Below, piece after piece: positions 50,101 to 56,413 of a stretch of 64,000 nt of DNA; position 1 is the first letter of the stretch, and every line of letters starts with the position of its first letter. Under the pieces are notes generated by a model. The model worked only from the letters and a program-made list of their open reading frames with translations. It did not search any database and was not told where the DNA came from. Source of the DNA: Prevotellaceae bacterium UBA4332 (lineage in GTDB: Bacteria; Bacteroidota; Bacteroidia; Bacteroidales; Bacteroidaceae); NCBI GenBank assembly GCA_002394365.1, contig DGTQ01000017.1, forward strand, positions 4,842 to 68,841, in the 5' to 3' direction. A program made the position numbers and the translations under genes.

Positions 50101-52358
50101 AAAAGAAGCTCGTCACGCTGTATCGCTGGGTCAACGCCTGATGCTCCCGTGCCGAACACCTCGGTTGTATCTACCGTGCTCTGGTTGAGGTTAATAAGGA
50201 TATCGCCGTTGACATAGCCGCTGTTGTAGCATCCGCCATAGACGTTGGCACCCATCAGACGGCGCGCCTCGCCATCCTTGCCGTTGGTGTTCCAATCAAG
50301 ACCGTTCTTAGCGTCATTAAGCTTACCAGGCTTGAGTTTCAAGCCCTCGAAATCCATGCGAATCTTAGGATTGCCTGCCGTGGGAGCCTCGGTAACGCCG
50401 CCCATATGCTCGGCATTGTATGTTGTGGCAGCTACGTAGGCATCGTTACATCCGCCTACAAACTTCTTATATATAATAATGGAATTAAGCTCATCCATGG
50501 TGAAGGTGCCCGGAGCCGTCATGCTGCCCACATTGCCACCAAGGAAGAATGAGCCTACATAGGTAGAGAAAGACTCATAGTCGACAGGGTCGCCCTTAGC
50601 CTTGGAGTCGAACACCACCTGAGGCACCAGCGGCATGGCAGCACCCTGCATATATGCAGCGAACTGGTCGGCATCAAGGAGGTTGATGGAGCTGAAAGGC
50701 GAGCTATCACCAGAGAGGTCGATGCGCTTCATGGTGCGAAGCACGCCCTCCACGGCACCCGTGACGGAATTGCCCGCTTCATCCTTGTCAGCCTCGTTAT
50801 AGCGTATCATGTTGCGGCCGTTATTGCCCAGGAACGCATTTTCGACTATAACGCGGGAGCCTATCTTCAGCTCCACTATGGGGTTAGCCTTGGTGGTCTT
50901 GAGCGACGCGCTGTTGCCTCCGCAATATACTGAACCCTTGATGATGGTAGGCTTATTATGGTCAGGCGAGTAGAGACGCAGGGACACCTGCTCGGCATTA
51001 GGACGGAAGTCGTTGAGCGCCTGAACGGAGGTCTTGCCCGCAGGGATGGTGTAATAGAAGTCGCCGTAGGTCTCGTTGTCAGCAAGGGCTGGGTTGTCGG
51101 TATAGGCGTAGGAGCCATTGCCACCGCCATACACGTCGCCATTCACGCTGGCATAGATACCTATGGCACTGCCGCCATAGACCCTGCCAGTGATGTCGTT
51201 GCCGCCATACACATTATTTATATCGCCCCCGCGCACGAGCACGCGAGCAGAAAGTCCCTTCGGGAACTTATAGCCCGGAAGATTATCCGCTGGGGTATAG
51301 ACACCGTTGACGGTTGGCATGACATCTGCCATGCGGCAACCGCCATAGAGGTTATCGACCTTGATGTTGGAAGCGGCAGGTATCTCGAGCAGTATGCCCG
51401 TGGAGGCGGTCATGTTGCCTCGGTTGCCTCCGCTGTAGAGGTTGCGTATGCGACCCCGCCTGAGGTTCCATGTAGGGACGATGTCCATGTCAGCCTTGTT
51501 GTTGCCGCCAAAGAAGCGGTCGAACTGGTACTCGGACAGACTCGGGTCTGAGTATGCGAGGTTTATGCCCATGTTGTCGTGCAGACGCGCATCGGTGAGC
51601 AGTTCGTTGCCTCCTGCGTCTGTCACGCTCGTTACCACGTTGCTGATGTTGTCGAAGTTGATGACGGTCTTCTCAGTCACCGTCACGTTATTGCCGCCGC
51701 CGTAGCCGTATGCCACGGTGCCGCCGAGCACCTCGAGGTAAGCCTTAGCCACCTCGGGCTTATTGACATCCACAAGGGTGGTGTCGCCGATGGTCACATC
51801 ATAGAGTTCGTTAGCCTTCTTAGCAGAATAGGCATAGTCGCCGTTGCCGCCGCCGTAGAGCTGACCCATAAACACCTTGGGGGCATCAAGAGGAGCGATG
51901 GTGTCACCCTCGACAATCTGGGTCTTGGTGGATATGCGCACATAGGTATTCCACGTGCTGTCAACTTTGTTTTCAGACGCCTGTGTGAGCACGCTGGGCA
52001 CCGTAGCCTCTTCAGAGAGAGCCGACGGCGAACCTATGTTACCTGAAATATCGTTTCCACCATAAACTTTGTCGATGACGATATAGGAGGAGGCGTTCTC
52101 GCCGTCGATATTGACGAGGGCACCGCCCGTGATGTCAGCCTGGCGCGCTCCGCCAAACACCTGATGAATGCTGCCACCATAGACATTGACGGCGGTGTTG
52201 CCGCCTGTATCACCGTGATTGCCTCCACCATATACACTGCCGCCGATGCTGATAGCAGGCTGCGCACTGACTCTGGTTGGCGCAACCAACATCAACACTA
52301 TTGCTAAAATACTTAATGTCAGCTTGACATAATTATGTCTATTCAATGTTCCTTTCAT
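41136..52358 (-). CDS. Giant secreted YGGG-repeat protein (3740 residues)
   Basis: Signal peptide ~1-33 (LMLVAPTRVSAQ). Repeats begin at once (SIGGSVYGGGNHGDTGG) and continue to ~residue 1800: about 35 units with V(Y/F)GGGxxG, YGGND or YGAG turns. Residues ~1690-2700 carry a second repeat type, roughly 'Y..G..I....Y..L....K..F' (YTKGQIIPTSTYLALPSEDQ, TAIPKTEYDALATQAPSAH). About 2830-3060 resembles GLUG domains (VSGLTGSLFDKLCGNVYNLG). The last ~75 residues (TITAKSTIDEPRVVLVYGVG, ...VPSGLVYAVRT...KLFVK) look like a type A sorting domain of the type IX secretion system. Promoter at 52394-52425; the 2808-residue gene follows. Composition is rich in Gly, Tyr, Asn and Asp. Predicted elongated cell-surface or secreted fibre; function unproven. 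Confidence 0.88.
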   Translation of the reverse strand: MKGTLNRHNYVKLTLSILAIVLMLVAPTRVSAQPAISIGGSVYGGGNHGDTGGNTAVNVYGGSIHQVFGGARQADITGGALVNIDGENASSYIVIDKVYGGNDISGNIGSPSALSEEATVPSVLTQASENKVDSTWNTYVRISTKTQIVEGDTIAPLDAPKVFMGQLYGGGNGDYAYSAKKANELYDVTIGDTTLVDVNKPEVAKAYLEVLGGTVAYGYGGGNNVTVTEKTVINFDNISNVVTSVTDAGGNELLTDARLHDNMGINLAYSDPSLSEYQFDRFFGGNNKADMDIVPTWNLRRGRIRNLYSGGNRGNMTASTGILLEIPAASNIKVDNLYGGCRMADVMPTVNGVYTPADNLPGYKFPKGLSARVLVRGGDINNVYGGNDITGRVYGGSAIGIYASVNGDVYGGGNGSYAYTDNPALADNETYGDFYYTIPAGKTSVQALNDFRPNAEQVSLRLYSPDHNKPTIIKGSVYCGGNSASLKTTKANPIVELKIGSRVIVENAFLGNNGRNMIRYNEADKDEAGNSVTGAVEGVLRTMKRIDLSGDSSPFSSINLLDADQFAAYMQGAAMPLVPQVVFDSKAKGDPVDYESFSTYVGSFFLGGNVGSMTAPGTFTMDELNSIIIYKKFVGGCNDAYVAATTYNAEHMGGVTEAPTAGNPKIRMDFEGLKLKPGKLNDAKNGLDWNTNGKDGEARRLMGANVYGGCYNSGYVNGDILINLNQSTVDTTEVFGTGASGVDPAIQRDELLFTSMAIFGGGYGENSEVWGSTTINVRNGYHFNVYGGGEKGAIGKNVAGSYSYNPNYSTHVNLVGNVKGAATGGMTEAEYLYGGGFEGLVAGDTHVTLGNGRVNSTFGGAANADILGHAETIIGSGGFPYIIDDVYGGNDLGGNIQGSADFKERVRSDLRSKMFDSGSAATASSYVEYLQGHVGEIFGGAYGGYNYERISDGAGGYKSTVLALLLNSSETKEVNKPYLNNAFVHIRPERNNDSRVDAVYGAGLGSEGSSDSAAKAHIGDMMQDRSYVLIDIPDAYDKLRSLKVFGAGSFNGLGMGITRSASDADPKLATAVIDLMAGEVDAVYGASYHEGITRRTLVNVPDGSTIVTNSIFGGAYGTRSANDRPCDAFEANVDYRSNDAIVRHAVYGGNNNARRTFYGKVNIRSNVWSNKEKGYQATVYGAGYGRDTWSQYTEVNLESGANVYEAYGGGEMGMVINKETVTKWKTTKTNLYVDLPEGYTDNGLTDNLALGNKLHERESSRPEKYNTNVHIKQGAYVGGYCYGGGLGYNDVANSGNVYGTTYIDLLGGTVKKDLYAAGTTGSVKDSLNIGGGFIASATAYIEGGTVRNVYGGGWKGSVGHHNGGIDATTEGDILGETHVIIGIRKDQATLPTGYGYLVGVPAIQRNVYGGGEGGAVYGTSNVTLNNGYIGYVYLEDKPTTPPAGIEKVPAYEVDIYRNPAYDPNNDAEVHGWYQEKLHDETWTDHVGANRLYGSGNVFGGGYIDNSSVDKTNVKMWNGKIRNSLFGGGEIAAIGRGDVTVGGYQNSERTLRSNLKLGKTHIEMYNGHVLRDVFAGGKGYDNLGRVGTLYTDGYVFGQTEAYIYGGEVGTATNYTEGYGNVFGGGDLGYVYGKGEKCEDADYRPSPNHYYYTEDGTKTDDKWTEDCKVVVEAKAQVKAGQKVTIGGNTYTQYQYVPLEDLNKLKGKNDATDGAKWNALDDKGIIIHNAVFGGGNVADGSDKVYANTKTVFGNVTASLRDVYRRDLITIGTEHTGGLYGGGNLSLVDGYRELHISNYGTDYYNLTSTVTKEQYDNDLTDRERAYFRLRYTCRQNVPSRTIDGVTYRGYNEGQQIYEDEYKELYSDYQNSTYWTEDGVCSIYSGRLLNTLQRADLVGVFGSRMVLQGARDRVTEVQDNTNYTINRVGELSLKKVVSPAGETDELNKEHGNYFGIYSVVNYLGNLTSDVLMTDTRETDSGDADGKTTYHDWKADNPNSRKRNTATCHNQVALASGVFLELVNEPTGAVTKSGKEYGYITGVVELDLINAKADAIGGGYVYAKNEHGKRYDVDYKRVRLSDFNRPKPGDTDGGLRTYKMYRYDESELEYIQTSGNFIHGKAKTIIDDCYPNNLEYDHTKADFSEAHYWYVKGSIYIYDQVISAYTGAPTAYSRSKHIPLTITAGSHGKLQLLDVKPNKYAYYNKSGEPLGSNEEVKVSNNSVTYKLNDVITYWDWSQLPADEQALFVDTTYVNINTGEVRLDDDSGNEDVHLSNNISHNTGYVLDFKMDTPPAWSRWYSSKTGGDKIDSLTYIKPETVQANYVPGPTYSTVGGVYGQRNYSVGEIITSDVVTEYNKIAEKPDGQAVVEPAYVAKEAVTYTYNDVSKSVSKGTAIPKTEYDALATQAPSAHAKFAAAQMCISTLRLNDETYLVYGDLFTNDSIDVLKSEFGAMATEIGNSFTDAYICSSEGLYGGKSYSSSEKYSALEGWASLTSDDRDKNEFRFNYDAFDVLIDKTYPGKSAYGAPYNQEQNVEYVAIYKGDAEHPLNASYVDPALSNITTDTQLTRLQYEALTNEKANYTPIVVPANMVGSEDIYIVTSDDPVSLGSMVYTKGQIIPTSTYLALPSEDQAKVSKVTVSNSTSAAVTYYYCHTGYTGTHSVTNRKNGSGVIGSEATSGPSSDVIAGWVINHDDYSNLTNDQKDFVIKGNEPTETTTLYVSRESDIRDLSKDKVITVIYQYTYNESDDNGDVTPVNEMHIVNIHLDFESGAPIIDRLMAPTTVLPGTTVGMNQPRVTPGAYELIGGGWEIFDSKYNAEHHTNGQEYVNNSTPMYYYQDGYYVAYYAKSYLGKTYSNPVQFSVANYHDLKKVMDAKTHHYYIDHKDAHLSGKRIPKVYINDYTADGENGLDLLKDLYDLSLISSSTAGITVDGDSITTAGHKFKGHKLLNSSTVRGADDLDFILRTNLAVGSTPWMPIGSGEETCFGGNVHGDGHYVSGLTGSLFDKLCGNVYNLGAMGAFTTGGIANSGDGMAENCWVKDTTGVEITNPIISSPDNQSQLRNSYYLSAGAAGTPGGSRVAATATQFYNGEVAYNLNRFYLQKRYNLNRGGQTAITDTAYVNSRYGNVDFIYADGEIPEEDDVRLNRTEGKYVPLYPDDYIFFGQALNYGYVVGAEHQDVPSPLVKDGDYIETGLTGNRVLRAPAYFRSSVMSKAFFNPYAVFAKHKNGDENTLVHNGMTAIDFTGYNDVFDGSTGEAKAYVNNNDSPNANFFAPLLDAETALTNFKNFGLTKNLLAYTEAPETGDEATVAGKTGHAVSLALEETRYAETDGKYGTVAPKDESQVMAHWVQRNAEGVYKATYDHFLVDCNDFYAPIGYTFDGSSRMWHQRIPDTYAGLNTGWESISLPFTVDMVTTQQKGELTHFYTGNEKGRVGHEYWLRKYTAIAKSTDKSSTMEATFSSLAKGDASDDGFDNKHYINSFLWDYLHQHLDKLDGEGQNKYYKDIDVTYEGYPQQLGATPYIIGFPGKEFYEFDLSGEWKAPKLPSGFERQVVTFASVMGATINASDADMTGVTQSSTQGNYTYTYTFKPNYLNEDIAAGSDIYVMKSDGSKYVKVPAEGDATQLLPFRAYFVRTGGQNSMNIIFSEAEEKPDVTPEQDDKPNITPKGDAEDDADGKITFTSGVGTITAKSTIDEPRVVLVYGVGGALVKAFDLKRNSSVTIHVPSGLVYAVRTVAGDYSSKLFVK

Positions 52359-52393
52359 GATTTATAATTGTACGCGCGTAAGGTGCTACGGTG

Positions 52394-52425
52394 CAAAGTT
52401 ACAACTTTTTAACACAATCTCCAAA
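52394..52425 (-). promoter_or_regulatory. Promoter of the giant-protein pair
   Basis: Minus strand TTTG (52422-52425), 20 nt, TAACTTTG (52394-52401); leader ~30 nt. The -33 context TTTGGAGATT is the same as at the 1068-residue lyase promoter. Confidence 0.75.
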
Positions 52426-52539
52426 CTTTTTGCATATTATTTTCTCTGTTTTGCACACAAAAGCGATTAAATGCATGTTTTTAAGCGTTTTGCAGAAATG
52501 ACAATCCCTTGTTTTTGCATGCTCCTTAACAGATTTTAT

Positions 52540-52770
52540 GACCACGGATTACTCTCTAACGGATTATTTCCAAACCACGGATTACTCGGATAGACACAGA
52601 TAATTAGGAGATTTTGGAAAAGATTTTTAACGGATTTTTGAGGAATGAAATGACGAAATGAAGAAACGTCGTCCCCTTATTTGTGGACAAGATTTTTTGA
52701 AGGATTTTAGACAGGATTTTAACCACGGATTATGCGGATTTGCACGGATAATTTTAGACTGGATTTTTAA
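52540..52770. repeat. Cluster of CCACGGATTA-type dispersed repeats
   Basis: At least three partial copies (near 52541, 52575 and 52722) of ACCACGGATTA..CGGAT..ACGGATAATT; further copies at 31448 and, inverted, 53133-53162. No gene in 52426-53191. Confidence 0.75.
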
Positions 52771-52944
52771 CAGAGAAAATCTTATCTGAAAATCTTGAGA
52801 AAATCGGAAAGAAAATAAACAGAAGGCTCTGCTTGATTTCGCCTACGGCTCAAAAATCTAAAGAAAATCTAAGAAAAAATCAATTAAACATTAAGGATTA
52901 AGGAGTGAGCACACGCAGCTAACGAAGATTAGAGCCAAGCCGAC

Positions 52945-53090
52945 CTTGGCTCCTTGCGTAGAGATGAAAGACTGCCGTCAGGCAGTGCAGGGATTGACTT
53001 TTGTGGGCACTGAGAACTGGTTCTCAAGTGAACATGAAAGGCAATAACTGCTTACCTCGTAGAGGGCTTCATCTCGGCTTGGCGAGAAAA
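52945..53090 (+). repeat. Dispersed hairpin element B (near-identical to element A)
   Basis: Same order as element A; arms GAGATGAA (52961-52968) and TTCATCTC (53068-53075). In the inner hairpin ACTGCC/GGCAGT replaces ACTGCT/AGCAGT, a paired change. The GGCTTGGCGAGAAAA flank is repeated just after it. Confidence 0.85.
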
Positions 53091-53191
53091 CTTGAAACTC
53101 GGCTTGGCGAGAAAAACATAAAAAAACGGACTATCCGTGAAAATCCGAATAATCCGTGGTATAAGAGAAGGGGGAAGGTCAGGAGGGGGCT

Positions 53192-54661
53192 TTACAGCGT
53201 ATGTGCTGATGAGCCATCAAAGCAGTGGGTGCAGACTTTGCACTTTGGAAGTCCGATGGCATCGATGATGGTCTCAAGTTTAGAGAATTTAAGCGAATCG
53301 AGATTCAAGCGCTTGGCTATCTCTGCCACCATAGCCTTGTACTCGGGAGAGTCGGTCTTGGCATACTGCTTCAATCGCTCCTCTGGTATGCTGGTGTTCT
53401 CTGTGGTGTCAGCCTCTGCGAGAGTGGTTACTTTGCCAGAACCGCCCTCGAGGTCCATGATGACACGACGGGCTATGAGTTCGAGGTCACTCTTTGAGGC
53501 AGAGAAATTGATGAAGGGACAACCCCAGATAAGAGGTGGACAAGCTATACGCATGTGAGCCTCCTTAGCACCAAGTTCCTTGAGAATCTTGGTGTTTTCT
53601 CTCAGCTGTGTGCCACGCACGATGGAGTCGTCGCAGAAGAGGCAACGCTTACCCTCGAGCATAGCCTTGTTGGGTATGAGCTTCATCTTTGCCACGAGGT
53701 TACGTGTCTCCTGGTTGGTAGGCATGAAGGAACGCGGCCAAGTAGGAGTGTATTTGGATATGCAACGCTGATAGGGCACCTTGTGGCCTGCTGCATAGCC
53801 TGTTGCCATACCCAAGCCAGAGTCAGGGATACCACCAGCATTATCTACCTCAGTATCGTCTTCCTCACCCATCTTGAAACCTGTCTCATAGCGCATCTCC
53901 TCTACGTTCTTACCCTCATAGAAAGATGTGGGGAAGCCATAGTATATCCACAGGAAAGAGCATACCTGCATATTTGGCTCGGCTGGACGCAGTGTCTCCA
54001 TGCCGTCGGCAGAGAGTTTTACTATCTCGCCTGGTCCTACGTAGTGGGTTATCTCGTAGCCAAGATTAGGGAAGGCTGTAGATTCTGACGTAGCAGCCAT
54101 AGCTCCGTCTTTCTTGCCTATGATGATAGGTGTGCGACCCCAGAAGTCACGTGCTGCTATGATATTGTCCTCTGTGAGGATGAGCATAGAGCAAGAGCCC
54201 TTGATGGTCTTATATACATTCTCTATGCCCTCAACGAAATTCTTGCCCTTGATGATGAGCAAGCCTACAAGTTCGGTAGGATTTATCCTGCCTGAGGAAA
54301 ACTCGCTCAAGACCATGTTCTCGCTGAGGAGCTTTGCCGAAACCTCCTCGGCATTGTTTATCTTGCCCACAGTGACGAGGGCAAACCTGCCGAGGTGGGA
54401 GTTCATGAGCAGGGGTTGAGCGTCTGTATCGCTTATGACGCCTATGCCTTTTTCGCCAAAGAAGCGAGGCAGCTCGTCCTCAAACTTTGTACGGAAGTAC
54501 GTGCTCTGCAGGTTGTGGATAGAACGTCGGAAACCCTGTGTTTCCTTGCTGAATGTTGCCATACCGCCTCGTTTTGTTCCGAGGTGTGATTGATAGTCGA
54601 TGCCATAGAATAATTCTTCTACGCAACGCTTTTTCTGTATTGTACCGAAGAAACCGCCCAT
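53192..54661 (-). CDS. Amidophosphoribosyltransferase-like protein (PurF paralog) without the catalytic cysteine
   Basis: 489 residues. N-terminal glutamine-amidotransferase-like domain followed by a phosphoribosyltransferase domain with the PRPP-binding motif CLFCDDSIVRGTQL (~337-350) and IPDSGLGMATGYA. True PurF enzymes start with Met-Cys, the cysteine being the nucleophile that releases ammonia from glutamine. Here the start is MGGFFGT, so glutaminase activity by the standard route is impossible. As I recall, Bacteroides has the same variant, so this is a lineage-specific paralog, not a mutation here. It could use free ammonia or be regulatory. C-terminus KCKVCTHCFDGSS has paired cysteines. 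fabI lies upstream, with a terminator between. Confidence 0.88.
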   Translation of the reverse strand: MGGFFGTIQKKRCVEELFYGIDYQSHLGTKRGGMATFSKETQGFRRSIHNLQSTYFRTKFEDELPRFFGEKGIGVISDTDAQPLLMNSHLGRFALVTVGKINNAEEVSAKLLSENMVLSEFSSGRINPTELVGLLIIKGKNFVEGIENVYKTIKGSCSMLILTEDNIIAARDFWGRTPIIIGKKDGAMAATSESTAFPNLGYEITHYVGPGEIVKLSADGMETLRPAEPNMQVCSFLWIYYGFPTSFYEGKNVEEMRYETGFKMGEEDDTEVDNAGGIPDSGLGMATGYAAGHKVPYQRCISKYTPTWPRSFMPTNQETRNLVAKMKLIPNKAMLEGKRCLFCDDSIVRGTQLRENTKILKELGAKEAHMRIACPPLIWGCPFINFSASKSDLELIARRVIMDLEGGSGKVTTLAEADTTENTSIPEERLKQYAKTDSPEYKAMVAEIAKRLNLDSLKFSKLETIIDAIGLPKCKVCTHCFDGSSAHTL

Positions 54662-54705
54662 CGTTTTTTCTACGAAAAAAAGTTATAACTTGTAACTGGT
54701 AACTT

Positions 54706-54745
54706 AAAATCACCTATGGTTTGCCAAAAGCTAACCATAGATGAT
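54706..54745 (-). terminator. Intrinsic terminator overlapping the fabI stop codon
   Basis: Minus strand ATCATCTATGGTTAGC pairs with GCAAACCATAGGTGAT (one wobble and one mismatch), loop TTTTG, followed by TTTT. The stem begins inside the last fabI codons. The next gene (54661) would then need its own promoter; only a weak TAACTTTT near 54680 is seen. Confidence 0.8.
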
Positions 54746-55597
54746 TTTACCAGTCTTCTCATCTGTATTTTCAGGAATGAATGATTTGTTATACTGCGTC
54801 ATGCCACGAAGAGACATACCCATGTTGGAGAAGCCACCATCGTGGAAGAGAGTCTGCATAGTCACCTTCTTGGTGAGGTCAGAGAAGAGCGTCATGCAAT
54901 AGTCGGCACAGTCATCAGCGCTGGCATTGCCAAGAGGCGACATACGGTCGGCAAAGTCGAGCATGCCGTCGAAGCCTTTTATTCCACCTCCAGCAGTGGT
55001 GAGTGTTGGCGACTGAGAGATACAGTTGACGCGCACGTTCTTCTCTCTACCATATATATAACCAAAGCTGCGGGTGATGGATTCGAGGAGCGCCTTGGCA
55101 TCTGCCATATCGTTATAGCCGAAGAAGGTACGATGACTTGCCACATATGTGAGGGCTACGATGGAGCCGTACTCATTGATGGCGTCGAGTTTCTTTGCTA
55201 CCTGTATCATCTTGTGGAAAGAGATAGCCGAGATGTCGAGCGTCTTGTCAAGGAAGCCATAGTCGAGGTCGTCATAGGTGCGCTTCTTACGCATGTTGAC
55301 TGACATAGCGCAGGAGTGGAGCACGAAGTCTATCTTGCCTCCCAGTGCCTCCATAGCACCCTTGAAGAGGTTTTCGAGGTCTTCCACACTCGTTGCATCA
55401 GCTGGGATTACTGCCTTGGCATTGGTTTTCTTTGCCAGTTCGTCGAGAGTACCCATGCGGATAGCCACCGCTGTATTGGTAAGAACAATCTCTGCACCCT
55501 CCTCTACGGCACGCTCAGCCACCTTCCACGCAATAGACTGGTCGTTGAGAGCACCAAAGATAATACCTTTCTTTCCTTTCAATAAGTTGTAAGCCAT
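54731..55597 (-). CDS. fabI: Enoyl-[acyl-carrier-protein] reductase, FabI type
   Basis: 288 residues from ATG 55597 (MAYNLLKGKKGIIFGALN). It reduces enoyl-ACP with NAD(P)H in fatty acid synthesis. Marks are GALNDQSIAWKVAERA for nucleotide binding, LHSCAMS, LTYVASHRTFFGYNDMADAK holding the active-site Tyr and Lys, and RVNCISQSPTLTTAGGGI. An upstream in-frame Met (55678) is rejected because the intervening 27 codons contain the promoter and a 'attgaaaattg' repeat. A FabK-type protein is also encoded at 29157. Confidence 0.94.
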   Translation of the reverse strand: MAYNLLKGKKGIIFGALNDQSIAWKVAERAVEEGAEIVLTNTAVAIRMGTLDELAKKTNAKAVIPADATSVEDLENLFKGAMEALGGKIDFVLHSCAMSVNMRKKRTYDDLDYGFLDKTLDISAISFHKMIQVAKKLDAINEYGSIVALTYVASHRTFFGYNDMADAKALLESITRSFGYIYGREKNVRVNCISQSPTLTTAGGGIKGFDGMLDFADRMSPLGNASADDCADYCMTLFSDLTKKVTMQTLFHDGGFSNMGMSLRGMTQYNKSFIPENTDEKTGKIIYG

Positions 55598-55647
55598 TTT
55601 TCGAATTGAAAATTGTAAATTATGAATGATAATTGAACTTTGTCGTG

Positions 55648-55655
55648 CAAAAGTA
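55648..55655 (-). promoter_or_regulatory. -7 promoter element of fabI
   Basis: Minus strand TACTTTTG with a ~45-nt leader to ATG 55597. Confidence 0.5.
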
Positions 55656-55772
55656 CAAAAAAAAATGAAGACCTGCAAGCGATGAGCATAAATATGCGAA
55701 TAATAAAGAATGAAGAATAAAGAATTTTGAGCATATAATAAATAATTGTAGAAAACTATGAACTATTTTTTG

Positions 55773-55780
55773 TACCTTTG
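55773..55780 (+). promoter_or_regulatory. -7 promoter element of the phosphopantetheinyl transferase gene
   Basis: TACCTTTG, 14 bp before ATG 55795; very short leader. Confidence 0.55.
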
Positions 55781-55794
55781 CAGGGCATAAAACA

Positions 55795-56349
55795 ATGGTA
55801 CGCTACAAAATAATACACCCCGACGACTTCTCTGACGAACAGACAGAGACGATAATCGCCACCCTGCCTGAATGGAGACGCGAAGAGACTATGCGCTACA
55901 AACACAAGCAGGGCAGAAAGGAGTGTGCCCTCTCCTACTGGCTCCTCTCGCAGATGCTGGGCTATCAGCCAGACTTTGTAAAGGGAGAGCATGGAAAACC
56001 GATGGGGGGCTTTAACCTCTCCCATTGCAAGCAAGCTGTGGCATGCGTGGTGAGCGACGAAGGAGAGGTGGGTATCGATGCAGAGTGCCTGGGCAGATAT
56101 AAGCCTGCATTAGCCGAATACTGCATGAATGACGAGGAGCTGAAGCAGATAGCCGAAGCCAGCGACCCTGACGCAGAGTTCACCCTGCTTTGGACAAAGA
56201 AGGAAGCCCTGCTGAAACTGACTGGCGAGGGCATCACTGACGACCTGAAAAACTGCCTCACCTCTCCACGTGCAGAGGGGGTAACTCTCGAAAGTGGCAT
56301 CGACAAAGAGCACGGCTATGCCTGGACTGTGGCGGTTTATAGTTTCTAG
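55795..56349 (+). CDS. 4'-phosphopantetheinyl transferase, Sfp type
   Basis: 184 residues. It transfers the phosphopantetheine arm from CoA to carrier-protein serines. Signature motifs are FNLSHC (73-78), VGIDAE (92-97, Mg-binding Asp/Glu), and WTKKEALLKLTGEGI (133-147). The protein is somewhat shorter than Sfp (~225), as is common in Bacteroidetes. It lies divergent from fabI, fitting a role in charging acyl carrier protein, though no polyketide or peptide synthetase is in view. The gamma-carbonic anhydrase gene follows 64 bp downstream. Confidence 0.9.
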   Translation: MVRYKIIHPDDFSDEQTETIIATLPEWRREETMRYKHKQGRKECALSYWLLSQMLGYQPDFVKGEHGKPMGGFNLSHCKQAVACVVSDEGEVGIDAECLGRYKPALAEYCMNDEELKQIAEASDPDAEFTLLWTKKEALLKLTGEGITDDLKNCLTSPRAEGVTLESGIDKEHGYAWTVAVYSF

Positions 56350-56413
56350 GAGAGACTAGGAGGTTCTAGGGGCTCCTAGGAATACCTATAATTTTCAATC
56401 TTATATTTCTAAA

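Noticed and set aside
31984..53090. Composite transposon bounded by elements A and B
   Set aside because: No transposase, no terminal inverted repeats or target duplications visible; kept only as recombination-prone flanking repeats.
53001..53558. 185-codon plus-strand open frame across repeat B and the PurF paralog
   Set aside because: Its first part is dispersed repeat and the rest is antisense to a clear gene; no family resemblance.
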